From Burhinus oedicnemus (Eukaryota > Chordata > Aves > Charadriiformes > Burhinidae): a stretch of 64,000 nt of DNA. Positions 37,564 through 49,098 of this stretch are shown here, piece by piece (the first letter of the stretch is position 1; every line of letters starts with the position of its first letter). The notes beneath the pieces are model-generated. The model worked only from the letters and a program-made list of their open reading frames with translations, was not told the DNA's origin and did no database searches. Made by a program: the position numbers and the translations under genes. Location: positions 2,323,028 to 2,387,027 of the forward strand of contig VFFE01008918.1 in assembly GCA_008921705.1 (NCBI GenBank), written 5' to 3'.

Positions 37564-38444
37564 GTACATATTTTCTTATTCTGCGTAATACATTTACCAT
37601 TAATGATGGTAAGCTGCTCTTGTGTATTCTGGCGGTTGCTCAGGCTTTGGTGAAATGCTAACTTGGCTATGGAACTGAACTTATTTGACTATAGAAAGTA
37701 GCAATACATCTGCAATTTTCACATTGCTGTTCTTGCCTTTTTATATGCAGCTCTTGCTGCCTCAATGGGAAAGTAAAGGCTGTAATTCATTGGAAGGGGA
37801 AAACCATGAGACACAGTTCTAGTTGTTGATGTGTGTGCTTTGTAAATTAGGGTCTTCTACTGCACCTCATTCTCTTCCTTTTTTTCCCAGAAACCACACA
37901 CATACTGTTTATGAGCACGTCCTGGGTGGGTTTTTTTTGTTTTGGTTTGGTTTGTTTTTTGTTTTTTTTTTATTTCTTCCAAATAGCCCAGAATTTGTTG
38001 GACTCTTGGAGGTACCTATGGCACATCCTTCAAGTAGTAAGCTGACATTTTTAATTGGTTTCTGGCTTGTGTGTTTTTTCTTTTAAATTAGTCAGAGTAA
38101 AATTTTGCTCATTTCTTTGTTTCTCTTAGGTGAGCCTTCTCATACAATGGCCCCAGAAGCTGGCACATGGCACAAAAAAAAAAAAAAAGAAAAGAAAATC
38201 ATAATAACAGTAATCATATGGCATCAGCTGAAAAGTTAGACATCGTAATTTTTTAAAGAATCAAACCAATCTCTACCATCGTACCCCCCCTAAAAAAAAC
38301 CCAAACAAACAACCAAAAACTAACCAAAACACATCCCAAAGAGAAACCAGGGACTGGCTTGGGAAAGATTTTTCAAAGATACTGTTTCTGCGGAGAGCTT
38401 TATTTTCTGTAGTGTTCTTTATCAGTACATCTCAACCTTTCTTG

Positions 38445-38580
38445 GAAATCTCTATTTTATAAAAAAGGAACTAAGGCACAATAATACGATCTTATTGTCT
38501 AAGGTCAAAAGTGCTGGTGAGCAGGAAATAGAAGTTTAAATTCTTCTCTAAGGCAGCTCATTGACCAAGACCTGCAGAAT
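38445..38580 (-). mobile_element. Possible MIR-like SINE remnant
   Basis: The stretch reads TCTATTTTATAAAAAAGG, then AACTAAGGCACAATAAT, then GTCTAAGGTCAAAAGTGCTGG and a CAGGAAATAGAA word. This follows the order of a reverse-complement MIR (ttttacagatgagg, aactgaggcacagag, cccaaggtcacacagc, ggattcgaacc). Divergence is high but the word order is maintained over about 130 bp. Confidence 0.55.
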
Positions 38581-40027
38581 CCCGGATTAACCTGCGTGAT
38601 CTGTTTGTTTGTGGGGTGGAAGAAGGTGTTAGGAGCTACAGTCAAGTGTCAGTTTCAGCTTCCCTAACATTCATTAAATAAGGAGAAAATTGCTTAACAC
38701 TTTTTTTTTTTTTTAGAGTCTGGCTGGTTAACTGCATTCTGTACTGCAAAATAGTTTCTTCTGGCAACTTAGACCACTAGTTGCAGAATACCTGTCCTAA
38801 GGGACTTCACATGTAAAAAAGGTATCAATAAATTGAAGATATTCTTGTACCCTAACAGTGGATGATATTCAAGTCCCAAGTCTTTACTTACTCTTAGTCT
38901 TAGATTTATGAGTCTCAAGTCTCCTAAAGACTATTTCACATGAAAAATATTCTGCAGTATGTTTTATTTATTACCTGTTGCTGAAGTTGAGCCTCTCTGT
39001 ATGACCAAGAAGATAGTGAAACTGCCTTCTAAGCCGAACTCCAAATGGGGTATGCAGCAATTCAAATACATGTCTTCCACGTCCTAAATACGTCTTCTAA
39101 GTAATTTGCTACTACGTTCTGTTTTGGTTACCTTTTTGCCTGAGTATGCCCACCAGTTTAGAGCCAACTGTATGCATAAGCATCAGTCTGTGTGGTCAGC
39201 CAGTGCTTCTTCCAGGGCTCCAAAAGTGTAAGGCTCAATGGTAAGACACAGGCAGATATCAAACGCTCAGCAGAAGAAAAGTAGACACCTATTAGACCTA
39301 CTCATAGAAACTTAACCTCCATGTGATTTTAACTACATTCTGTTCTAGCATACAAGGTAGTGATGAGTTTGGGTTGGTGATGGTATTTGATAGGTGCTTA
39401 AAGAGTCACGTGTGCTTCCAATATTTCTTTGTGGAACTCCTTATAGAGATTTTTTTTTAGATCAAACTGTATTCTTATTCTATTTCTGACGAACAAGTAG
39501 ATAATTAAGAACAGAATTGAATTTCAGCCTCAGAAAATGGGGTATTGTGTCTGGTTGATTGGGTTTTTATCACAGACCTATTTAAATTGCCTGATCAGTA
39601 TAGGGAAAGATTAAACCCCTTTATTTTAAAATGTTTTTGTTTGCTTCCTGCAAATTTATACCCATTCTCAAAACCTTCATTTTGCCAACTTGACCTAGTT
39701 ATTAGTGGAAGCCCAGCTTTAGCAAAAAGGGAGCAATCAATAATTTATTAGGATTAATAAATATGACAAATATTATGTTGTTGCATGATGAAATCAGAGC
39801 CTTCAATAAGCATTGTAAAAAAAATGCTGTCTAGATTAAGTTTATCATTTCAGTGGGCAGATTTGTACATTATAGCTTGAGCACAAAGGAGTTCAAATAA
39901 AAACTGAGGAAACTTGACAAGGTCATACAGAATGCAGGAACCTACAAGCCCAGCTGTTATCAGTAAAATGTCTGGCTCTTCATTTTCCAGGAAAAGTGAT
40001 GGAATTAAGATGTAGATTTAAGTCAGC

Positions 40028-40080
40028 TGAGCTCCATTGCTTTCAGTGGAATTACAATGATTATCACCAGTGGGGAACTT
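40028..40080 (+). repeat. Possible ancient amniote interspersed repeat
   Basis: CTCCATTGCTTTCAGTGGAATTAC followed by ATTATCACCAGTGGGGAA resembles the same unnamed old repeat suspected at 10255-10325. Family not identified. Confidence 0.3.
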
Positions 40081-43000
40081 CACATGACTGAAGACTTGGT
40101 GTGTTCCCATTTTCTTCACTTGTTCCTCTTCTAGTTAGTGGATCTTTAACCTATGAAGTCCTTTGTTGCAAGATAAATATATGATATTAATCAATGGGAT
40201 TTACATCAGAGAGGTGTATTACATGATTTGTTTATGTAAATAACAAAAGAAGTGAACACTCCAAGGGCAAACAGTAAGTGATGTTTGATTGGAGCTATTA
40301 AGATTGATGTGAAATGCTGCTTAATAGAATAATGCCATGTGACTTTTAGTGCTAGATTAATCAAAAAGGTTAAAATGTCATTTAAACAGAAAGAAGGAAA
40401 AAATAGCATTTCTGTTTACTGTTTATGGATAGGAATTACATTTCTGCTGTTATACTTTAAAAAAAAAAAAGTAAATAATTGTCTGTTATCATTTGAGAAT
40501 GGCCAGGTATCTAATGAATTTGTGTGTTCAGAGAATCATTCCATGCTCATAATTTATTATTACTGAAGCATAGAGAAAATAAGTGTATTTTCACATAGGA
40601 ATTAATTACTTCTGTGATTTCTCATAGAAATGTGGATGCTAGCGAAGTGAGAATTTATTAATCCACTGACTAACAAATGCAGTCTTGAGGAAAAAGCCTG
40701 ATTTTCTTGAAAAGTGCCAAACAACTACTCCTGTCTTCTCCAGCACGCACAGCAGGGGAGATATACCTCTTCAGTCTCCTCATTTCCTTTGAGGTCTTGT
40801 TTTCTGCTGGACCTCTGAACAGGTATTTCTTATACCCTTCCTACATACATCATTTTATTCAGTCAGATAAAGTTTAGAGAACCAGAATAATTTAAATGTT
40901 ATTTAAGTGTTATCATAAATAAGTACTTACATAATGCACAAGGCTTTTGCTTGACGCTTTGGCGCAAGAATGAAGTTCTTTCTTGTTCAATGCATTAATT
41001 ATCTAGTCCGGGGGCAAAAATACTGTTTTCCAGTTTATGTGACCAGTCCCACACCTGCTTAATTACAAATAAAAATATTCCTGTGTTTGTAATGGCATGA
41101 AGAGTTACATACACTTATGTCATTCCAGGAACTCAGGAAATCATTCGTTTCCTGCTCCTCACTGATTCTATAGCTTCTGCACCCATTCATCTAGCAAAGC
41201 TCATTCATCCCTTTGCACTAGCTCAGATACAATGATCAATAAGGTTAATAAGGTTTCTATAAATCTGTTTCATTTCTGCATATAAGGGAATAGTGGCTAT
41301 ACAAAAGCTGTGTCTTTCTCTGACTTGCAAAGTGTTTTGATTCCCAAGGAAAATCACATGCACAGCCATTCCTCCCTTTGCCTCTAAGTTCTTTCCAATC
41401 ACTAGCATCCTGCTAACTGCTGTTCGTAGGACTACTGCTCTTCTATTGTAGAATAGTATCAATGGAGAAAATAATAGCACGTGCCTCTGTTCTTCAAAAT
41501 TATTTTACCAAGATAAACTCTCTGAAGCAATAGAAGTGCTGAAAAATTAATTAACAGGGCAATGTTTCTTTCCTCAGTTTCAATGATTCAGTCTTACTAC
41601 TTTACACTGCTTGATGATGCAAATCAGTTGTAGTTCAATCAAGTCAGATACTCACAGTCATTTTTGCCTCAAGGGAACACTACAACAGAGACAGCATTCT
41701 GAGAAACCTTATCCGTTGTTCATAATGAACAAACATGGCTATTTAGTAACATCAGCATTGCCATTTTGGACCGGATCCATGTTTTGTCAAATTGTATGTC
41801 CTACGGCCAACACTAGACTGTTTGCAAGTGTGACAACTTAGAGTGTTTTTTCACTACCTTGAATAAGTAGGAACTGTCCATCCTTCTGATGAGCAGCTTT
41901 CTTATTATTGTTCCCACCTATATATATCAGGTCTCACTGACCAAGAGTTATCACCTCCATGGTACAGGCAGCATAGGACAGAAAGGATGTTTGCACTGTA
42001 GCCACTCTGAATTGAAACACCTAAGGCAGGAACTGACATCCTCTTTTCTGGAAGATGCTAACTCAAAGCAGAATTGAATGAAATGCTATGTACTGGCTTC
42101 AGATACTGAAGGAACATCCATCATGTCCCTAGAACTTGTATTGAAGGGGAATAAACACTCTCAAATGGCTTAAATGTCTAATTTATCTGCCCTGGGATTT
42201 GTAGTGCACTGCTGCAAGGCACCACAGCTAGCGTTTGTTATGATCCCAGCGAAAAGGTCCCTCGGGCTCATTAAGATATTGCTTAAAATATCATTTATTG
42301 AAGATGACACTATAGGGAAAATTACTACAGTATCATTACTCTTACATGCCTTCAGATGCAGGGAACAGTTGTGTATCATCAGACAGACCTCCAGTCAGAG
42401 AACAGCAGATAGTGCAGATCCCATTCATTGGACGGCATTTTTGTCTTCAGATATTCTTAGGATATTCTTGGATATCCTTATAAAAGAACAATTCTATTAA
42501 TCATTGCTACTTTCAAACAAAAGGATTTTCATATGAGAACATTCTGCTTCACTTTAAGATAAATACAAGGACACACAGGTGGTGTAATGGCTGATGCAAA
42601 TGGCAGCTGCCTACCTATTATCAGCTAAGCGTACCTTGCAGGCAAGTGATATGCACAGCACAACACAGCCCTGAAGGCCAAGCTGTACGTGCACCATAAC
42701 ACAACATGGCACAGCAAATGTCTGTACCTTCTCGGGTAAACTGTTATGTAGATCATTAATTCCTCATTGTACAATGGTCTTCCATTCAGGTTCACTACTG
42801 GGTTATCTAAAATATTTCTGCCATCAGCTGCTGTGCTTGTCATTCTCAAAATAAATTCTTCAAATGCTCAAATGGTTAATAATACTCTATGTCTGCATCT
42901 CAGGGTCCTCAACCAACCATTCAGTGTACTTCAGCTGTATTCCGCACTGGAGACAGCATACTCCACCATAGAGAGTATGCACTTAAGAACTGAGCTAAAA

Positions 43001-44056
43001 ACTGAAACATGGACACACTTTACTAGTCCTTTCTTCCTGTTGCTGTAAACTTGTATAGGCAGATAATAGTCCTGTCTGCATTACATGCATGAATGAAACT
43101 TGCCTCTTGCCTTGTCTCCATCAGTCGCATCTTGGTCTCTAATAACTGCTCAATACTCTGCAGCTCAAAGTCTTATGCCTACTCCAAATAGTAATTCATT
43201 ATAATTCCAAAATATGCCCAAATGTAGATATTATTATTCCCTTTGGTAGCCAGTTAAGGGTTTGGGTTTTTTTTTTCACTTAGGGTTCTGTGGCAGCAAT
43301 TTCTACAATTTAATTATATATTGTGCTAAAATTTCCCCTTTTGTTTTATCAGGTAGCCTGTATCTCTTGTTATCATAGTATGTTACGGGGATGACAGCAG
43401 TTTTAAATTTAAATTCTCTAGAATGTTTACTGTTGCTTGTATTCTTATTTCATATTTTTATTTGTCTGTGAAGAAAACAATAGTAGTTCATTCTGTCTTG
43501 GTTCTTCCCTTCCCATCTTTAGAACAGTTTAGTATTCTCCTTGTTCTAACAAACTTCCAGTTTATCCCTCTGAAAAAAGGTACCAATACAGTATATTGCA
43601 ATATATTACATCTTTGATGTCTATACATGACACTATGAGATTTGTTGCATAATTCTCCAGCCTCATTGCCTATGCAACCTTGCATCTTTGCTCTTTAGAA
43701 CCCACTTATGCACTGAATGTGTTTCCACTGAGGTGTCTGAAGAGACACTAAATTTGAAAAAACTTCTACCTAAGTTTCACACAGGATCTTAAACTTGACG
43801 GTTTCTGTTCACTAAAGACACGAAACTGCAATTTTAAACGGTTTAATCTGCATTTCATGGCATCTCATTAGGAATCAAAACATTTTGGGTACATATTGCT
43901 AATCTTTTATAAGTTTTTTTCATCATGATATAAGTTTTGTAAAGCCTTCCACATTGCTCATTTATTTTTTTCATCTTTCTTTTGTGTAGTTTTAATTATA
44001 TTAATTATTCCTGACATTCTTCAGAATGTCACATATGCAATTCTTGAGGCCCAGTG

Positions 44057-44682
44057 AATAGAATAGAATTATAGATTCATGGAATGGTTTGGGTTGGGAG
44101 GGACCTTTAAGGATCATCTAGTTCAATCCTATTGCCATGGGCAGGGATATTGGTCACTAGATTAGGTTTCTCAAAGCCCCATCTAACCTGATCTTGAAGA
44201 CTTCCAGGAACAGGGCATCCACAACTTCTCTGGGCAACCTGTTTCAGTTTCTCACCACTCATCGTAAAAAGCAATAAGGTCTCCCCAGGGCATTCTCTTC
44301 TCCAGACTGAACAATCCCAACTCTCTCAGCCTTTCTTCATAGGACAGATGTTCCAGCCCTCTGATCATTTTCGTGGCCCTCCTCTGGACCTGCTCCAACA
44401 GATTCATATCTTTCTTTTGCTGGGGACTCAGAACTGGAGACAGTACTCCAGGTGGTGTCTCATGAGAGTGGAGTAGAGTAGGAGAATCACCTCCCTTGAC
44501 CTGCTGGTCACGCTTCTTTTGATGCAGCCCAGGATATTGTTGGCTTTCTGGACTGCAAGTGCACATTGCTGGCTCATATCTAATTTTTCATCTACCAGTA
44601 TCCCCAAGTCCTTCTCTGCATGGCTGATCTCAATCCATTCATCACCCAGTCTGTACTGATACTGGTCCAGACTGTACAAGGG
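44057..44682 (-). mobile_element. CR1 LINE 3'-end fragment with internal deletion
   Basis: The left end is the reversed CR1 tail (AATAGAATAGAATTATAG) followed by GGTTGGGAGGGACCTTTAAGG. The minus strand then encodes the ORF2 C-terminus. It includes [39 protein letters not shown], and [20 protein letters not shown]. Comparison with the copies at 4395 and 32540 shows that about 140 bp normally present between the ..HWNRLP block and RGDLI are missing at the junction near 44270. Confidence 0.92.
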
Positions 44683-47600
44683 CTTTTTCTTTTCTCCTGC
44701 TGGATTATTGGCATATGTTCAAGTTTTAGAAGCTTAGCTTTGGCCCCTTATATCATAATGGATTCCCTTTATTTTATCATTATTTGGCACTGTTACAAAC
44801 CTCTTATTAATGGGAAGCTCAATGATTTGCCTACTAAGTTTGATGAAAATGACGATGTAAGTTCAAAACACAGTTCAACTTCTGTTCCAGCAAACGGCCA
44901 TATGAAAAATTTCTTCATGTATGTGAGTAGAAGATGCTCAGTTTCAGATTTAAAGTAAACATACCTCCAAAAAAAGAAAGAATAATAGATCCATAATGGT
45001 TTAAGTAGACAGATTTTTCCCTCTTTAATAAATGTTGCCAGAAAGTAACTCTAGCAAAATTGCAATGGCAGCTAACCCCAAACCTTACACATCCCAGTGA
45101 ACTGCAAGGTATGTCTTATTTCTGAAATGTATTTCACTGACAGCGAAGTGAGTTAAAAGGCTTTCATCTGACTATGACAGTAACTGAGCATTCTGGGGAA
45201 GCAAAATCAACTTTTTTTAATATTATTTCTTTCAGAATGAGAGAGACAAGAATAACCTTACATGTAGGGAACTGAGCTTTCCAGCTTGACAGGATTTGAG
45301 CCTTATTGTCTCAGGAAAATGAATACTGGCATTAACATTTATAGTTCTTTAGCTGACTATCGAAAAGACTAGACCCTTGTACAGACAAAAGTTTTTCTTG
45401 AAAATTGTTTTTTCTATTTAAAAATTCTTTTTCCATATGCAGCTCCTGTGTAATACTCTCCTGCAGGTTTCTTATTTTCAAGTATTTTAGAAATGTAAAC
45501 CAGAACTAACTGTAATTGTTTTTTCTCAGCCATTTCCTTCTACTAAAGTGTCTTCAATGGAAACAAAAAACTAAAAATATTGGAAATACTGCAATTACAT
45601 ATTTTGATATTCTCTATTGATTTCATTTTTACCAAAGAATACGGTGCAGAGGGTCCTAGTTTTCTTAGCTAGTGACAGTGGGTACCTCTCTGTTTTTTCT
45701 TGCTAACTGAAGAAACTCCACTCATTAAATCTAAACTTCCAGGATTCTCATATGTGGAAGGAATGTCAGTTTTTAGTTTTTCTCCAAAATAATCTTTTTA
45801 ATAGAGGAAACATATTTATGTTCTATTTGGCTAAAGATTTTTCTGCATTCTGAGAAATAATAAAATGTATCAGATGCTACCTTCATGAGAACTGTAACTC
45901 AAATCAAGGACATCTTAATTTTATTAGAAGCAATTTGTCTAACCACAATAAATCCTGAATGATCTGGGTTTACCTTTCTAACTAATAAGCCTCTGTATCT
46001 TCGCCAAAACTGTGGCAGAAACCTTTAACAATTATTTTTAATGATATATGCAGTGAACAAGAATTATCCTTATTTCTTTTCTACTGTAAGGAAATATTCT
46101 TTATTTTAAGAGCATTTTAAATAAGCATATTGATACAGAAACTAAGACACCTTGTAAAATTAGCAACCAGCCTGTCTGACTGTGCTTTCTGTCTTCAAGA
46201 TAATACCCACTGTCACCTTTATATACTGGGATTTGTGAAGAAATATCTGTCTCCTATTTCTAAATAAATAAAAGTAGAACCTCATGGTCAACTAAAGCAG
46301 TATCCTGAAAGGATTAGTTGAGGTATGAGATGCTTTAAAAATTGTTTCCAAACATCTGATGTGTCTGCTAAGTTAATCATTTACTGTTCCTGTTAATGGG
46401 ATTGTTATGTTGTGTATTTTTTGTAGGTTTTCTCCCAAAGGCTTCTGTATTTTTTTATTTTTAGTAATGTTACCATCTTAATTTAAATTTATACTTATTT
46501 TAGATTTAAAATTTATTTTGCTTTAGCAACTTCAAGGAAATTAATTTAAATATTTCCTTATAAAACATTTTAGCTATATTTCTGATTCTATTTTAATTCA
46601 GATACTATTATTCCTTGATTTTAAGTATTGGAGCATTAATAGTACAATTTCTCTTGCTTTTCTAATGATTGTTACTTTTCTAGATAGTTGCAACTACTTA
46701 ACAAGTTAACATATCCAGTGCTGAATTTAAAGCCCTCCTTGAAAACTTTCTTTCCTAAAATTGTTAAAATACCTAATCAAACAAAACAAAACTGTTTTTA
46801 AAACAGTACTTAGACAAAGTCTTATATGATCTCACTGCTGTTAGTTTCTATTTAGATTTGACAGAATATATCTGCCTTCTTCACTTATTATTTACTATTA
46901 TGACTTCAAATCTGTCTCTTTGGTATGAATGCTTATGCATACAGAAAGGATGTATTTAGCTATTAAAATTGTTACCTTTTCCCTATCCCCTAACCAATTT
47001 ATTGTAATCATTATTGTTGTTATTATTTTTCTTCCAGTTCTTAATTTTTTTTTTTTTCAGATGAGTGGTTGAACTGAAAAAGCAATTATTTATAGAGCCT
47101 GAGTCCAGATACATTAGATGTACTTCCTTTCCCATGTCTAAAAATTCACAGATCAAAAAAAGATATCAAATTAATGAGGCATGAACTACCTTTGTTAAAT
47201 GTGTGTTGTATTTCATCCCATTTTGCACATTCATCCATTTCTTTGATCATATATTCCTTTAAAAGTTTGTCCAGAGCTTTTGACACTGTTGATTCATATG
47301 ACAATGAGTCTACACTTATTCAGATTGCTGTTTTCTTTCCTCTTGAAAGCAGACATTGTATTTTCCCATCTCAGTTATATGATACCACCTTCACTGTCTT
47401 CCTAATGATAAACTGGCAATTTCACATACAGCATGTTCCAGTACACTATGGTAGAGAACATTAGTTCCTTTGACTGAGATCTTTTATGGGTTTTTTGCCA
47501 CCTTAGATTTTTTTGGGTTTGGTTTTGTGTTTGGTGGTTTTTTTTTTCCCCTACAAGCTTTCTTTGTGATGTGTCAATTACCTTCTTCCCCACTAACCAC

Positions 47601-47904
47601 ATAGCCTTTGTTCTAATCCTTAATACCTCCACCCTGGAGAAAAAAAAGTAGAATATTCATTTAGTTTTGAGACTGTTGATGAATTATTTTTAATGTTAGT
47701 GCTTTCTTGTTACATCACTACATTAGATATCACTAAATAAAATTCACAGGTTTGTAATGAAGAGCTTACCTAATATTTTAATTAATAATTCTTGCTAAAA
47801 AATTAGGAGTAGGCTAATAAAATGTGTTGATTCAGTAAATATGTGAGATATGATCAGTATTAAAAAAGAATCAAATACCATACTGTGAGATCTCTAATGA
47901 GAGA
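44683..47904. other. AT-rich non-coding stretch, no gene recognised
   Basis: AT-rich DNA with T-rich runs. No repeat family, exon or RNA gene can be supported. Confidence 0.55.
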
Positions 47905-48075
47905 AATAGAACAGAATAGAATAAACCAGAGCAGAATAATTTTAGTTGGAAGGGACCTACAATGATCATCTAGTCCAACTGTCTGACCACTTCAGGGCTG
48001 ACCAAAAGTTAAAGCATGTTATTAAGGTCATTGTCCAAATGTCTCTTAAACACTGACAGGGTTGGTGGAATTTGG
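47905..48075 (-). mobile_element. CR1 LINE 3'-end fragment (different subfamily)
   Basis: Begins with AACAGAATAGAATAAACCAG, followed by GTTGGAAGGGACCTACAATG, ATCATCTAGTCCAACTGTCT and GACCACTTCAGGGCTGACC. This is the reverse complement of an avian CR1 3' end whose 3' UTR differs from those of the other copies. Only about 170 bp remain before similarity fades near GTTGGTGGAATTTG. Confidence 0.85.
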
Positions 48076-48528
48076 GTGAATTGTCAGTGAAAATTTCCAG
48101 TTCTAGGCCTATTGTCTAAAGAGAGTAGCTTCAGTAACTCCGAGGGAAACAACTGAGAACAAGGACATGGGTTTACAAAAGAACTGAGAATGAAAGGAAA
48201 AAAACTAGTGTGCTACGACCATGGAAAGGCAAATGTGACTCAAGGTTATATTAAAAGAGATAGGAAACAATAATATTGTTCAAGGAAATTATGATAGTCA
48301 CTTCAAAATACTGTGTATGATGCTAGTCTAGAAAACATCTAGTTAAGATCTATGTTTGTGAATCCAGCATGGGTGTTTTCCAGAAAACAGAGAGAGAACA
48401 GGCAAATAATCCTGAACATGTGATGGCAGAAGGACAAATGGAGTAGACGGGGCACGAATATATTTTTTTCAGAAAATCATGATAATGTTATTAATTTTCA
48501 GAGTGACATTCTGAAGCAATTTACTCTA

Positions 48529-48803
48529 AGAAATGTGAAGACAAGCATCTGGTCAAACCAAAGTATCTGACCAAATGTAGACTAATGCCAGTATCTATGT
48601 GTGTGAAAATCATCCTATGCCACTTATACTAATGAAGATACACATCTTAACATATGATCTAACTCATCCCAAAGCAGATCAACTAGGTCAGATGAAAGTG
48701 TGTTCTAAAGGTGTTTATTTCCTCCCATCAACTAGAATGGGAATGTAAAGCAACTAGCACCTCTGCATCTTAAGTGAGAAGTCCACTCCGGGTGACTGTA
48801 CTT
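48529..48803. repeat. 275-bp block, first copy, left of assembly gap
   Basis: This 275-bp block, starting AGAAATGTGAAGACAAGC and ending GTGACTGTACTT, is repeated without any difference that I can see at 48824-49098. The two copies are separated only by a run of N. Confidence 0.95.
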
Positions 48804-48823
48804 NNNNNNNNNNNNNNNNNNNN
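48804..48823. other. Assembly gap (20 N)
   Basis: Twenty consecutive N. The identical 275-bp blocks abutting both sides indicate that two contig ends overlap and were not merged, so the real gap is probably absent. Confidence 0.97.
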
Positions 48824-49098
48824 AGAAATGTGAAGACAAGCATCTGGTCAAACCAAAGTATCTGACCAAATGTAGACTAATGCCAGTATCTATGTGTGTG
48901 AAAATCATCCTATGCCACTTATACTAATGAAGATACACATCTTAACATATGATCTAACTCATCCCAAAGCAGATCAACTAGGTCAGATGAAAGTGTGTTC
49001 TAAAGGTGTTTATTTCCTCCCATCAACTAGAATGGGAATGTAAAGCAACTAGCACCTCTGCATCTTAAGTGAGAAGTCCACTCCGGGTGACTGTACTT
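48824..49098. repeat. 275-bp block, second copy, right of assembly gap
   Basis: Identical to 48529-48803. It begins exactly at the first base after the gap, and the left copy ends exactly at the last base before the gap. That is the signature of an unjoined contig overlap, not of a biological tandem duplication. Confidence 0.95.

Larger units (their letters stand above)
34881..44056. other. AT-rich non-coding stretch with old SINE traces and one possible exon
   Basis: Long AT-rich stretch. It holds two MIR-like remnants (35455-35545, 38445-38580), homopolymer runs (36859-36873 A, 38174-38188 A, 38701-38714 T), a T/G-rich tract at 37927-37972 and a candidate exon at 37470-37563. No host gene recognised. 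Frames at 42174-42500 and 41223-41480 carry no family signature. Confidence 0.5.

Noticed and set aside
42174..42500. Open frame of 108 codons overlapped by a minus-strand frame
   Set aside because: No recognisable domain and AT-rich composition; likely chance.
48529..49098. Genuine tandem duplication of 275 bp
   Set aside because: Copy edges coincide exactly with the N run and the copies are identical, which fits an unmerged contig overlap better.
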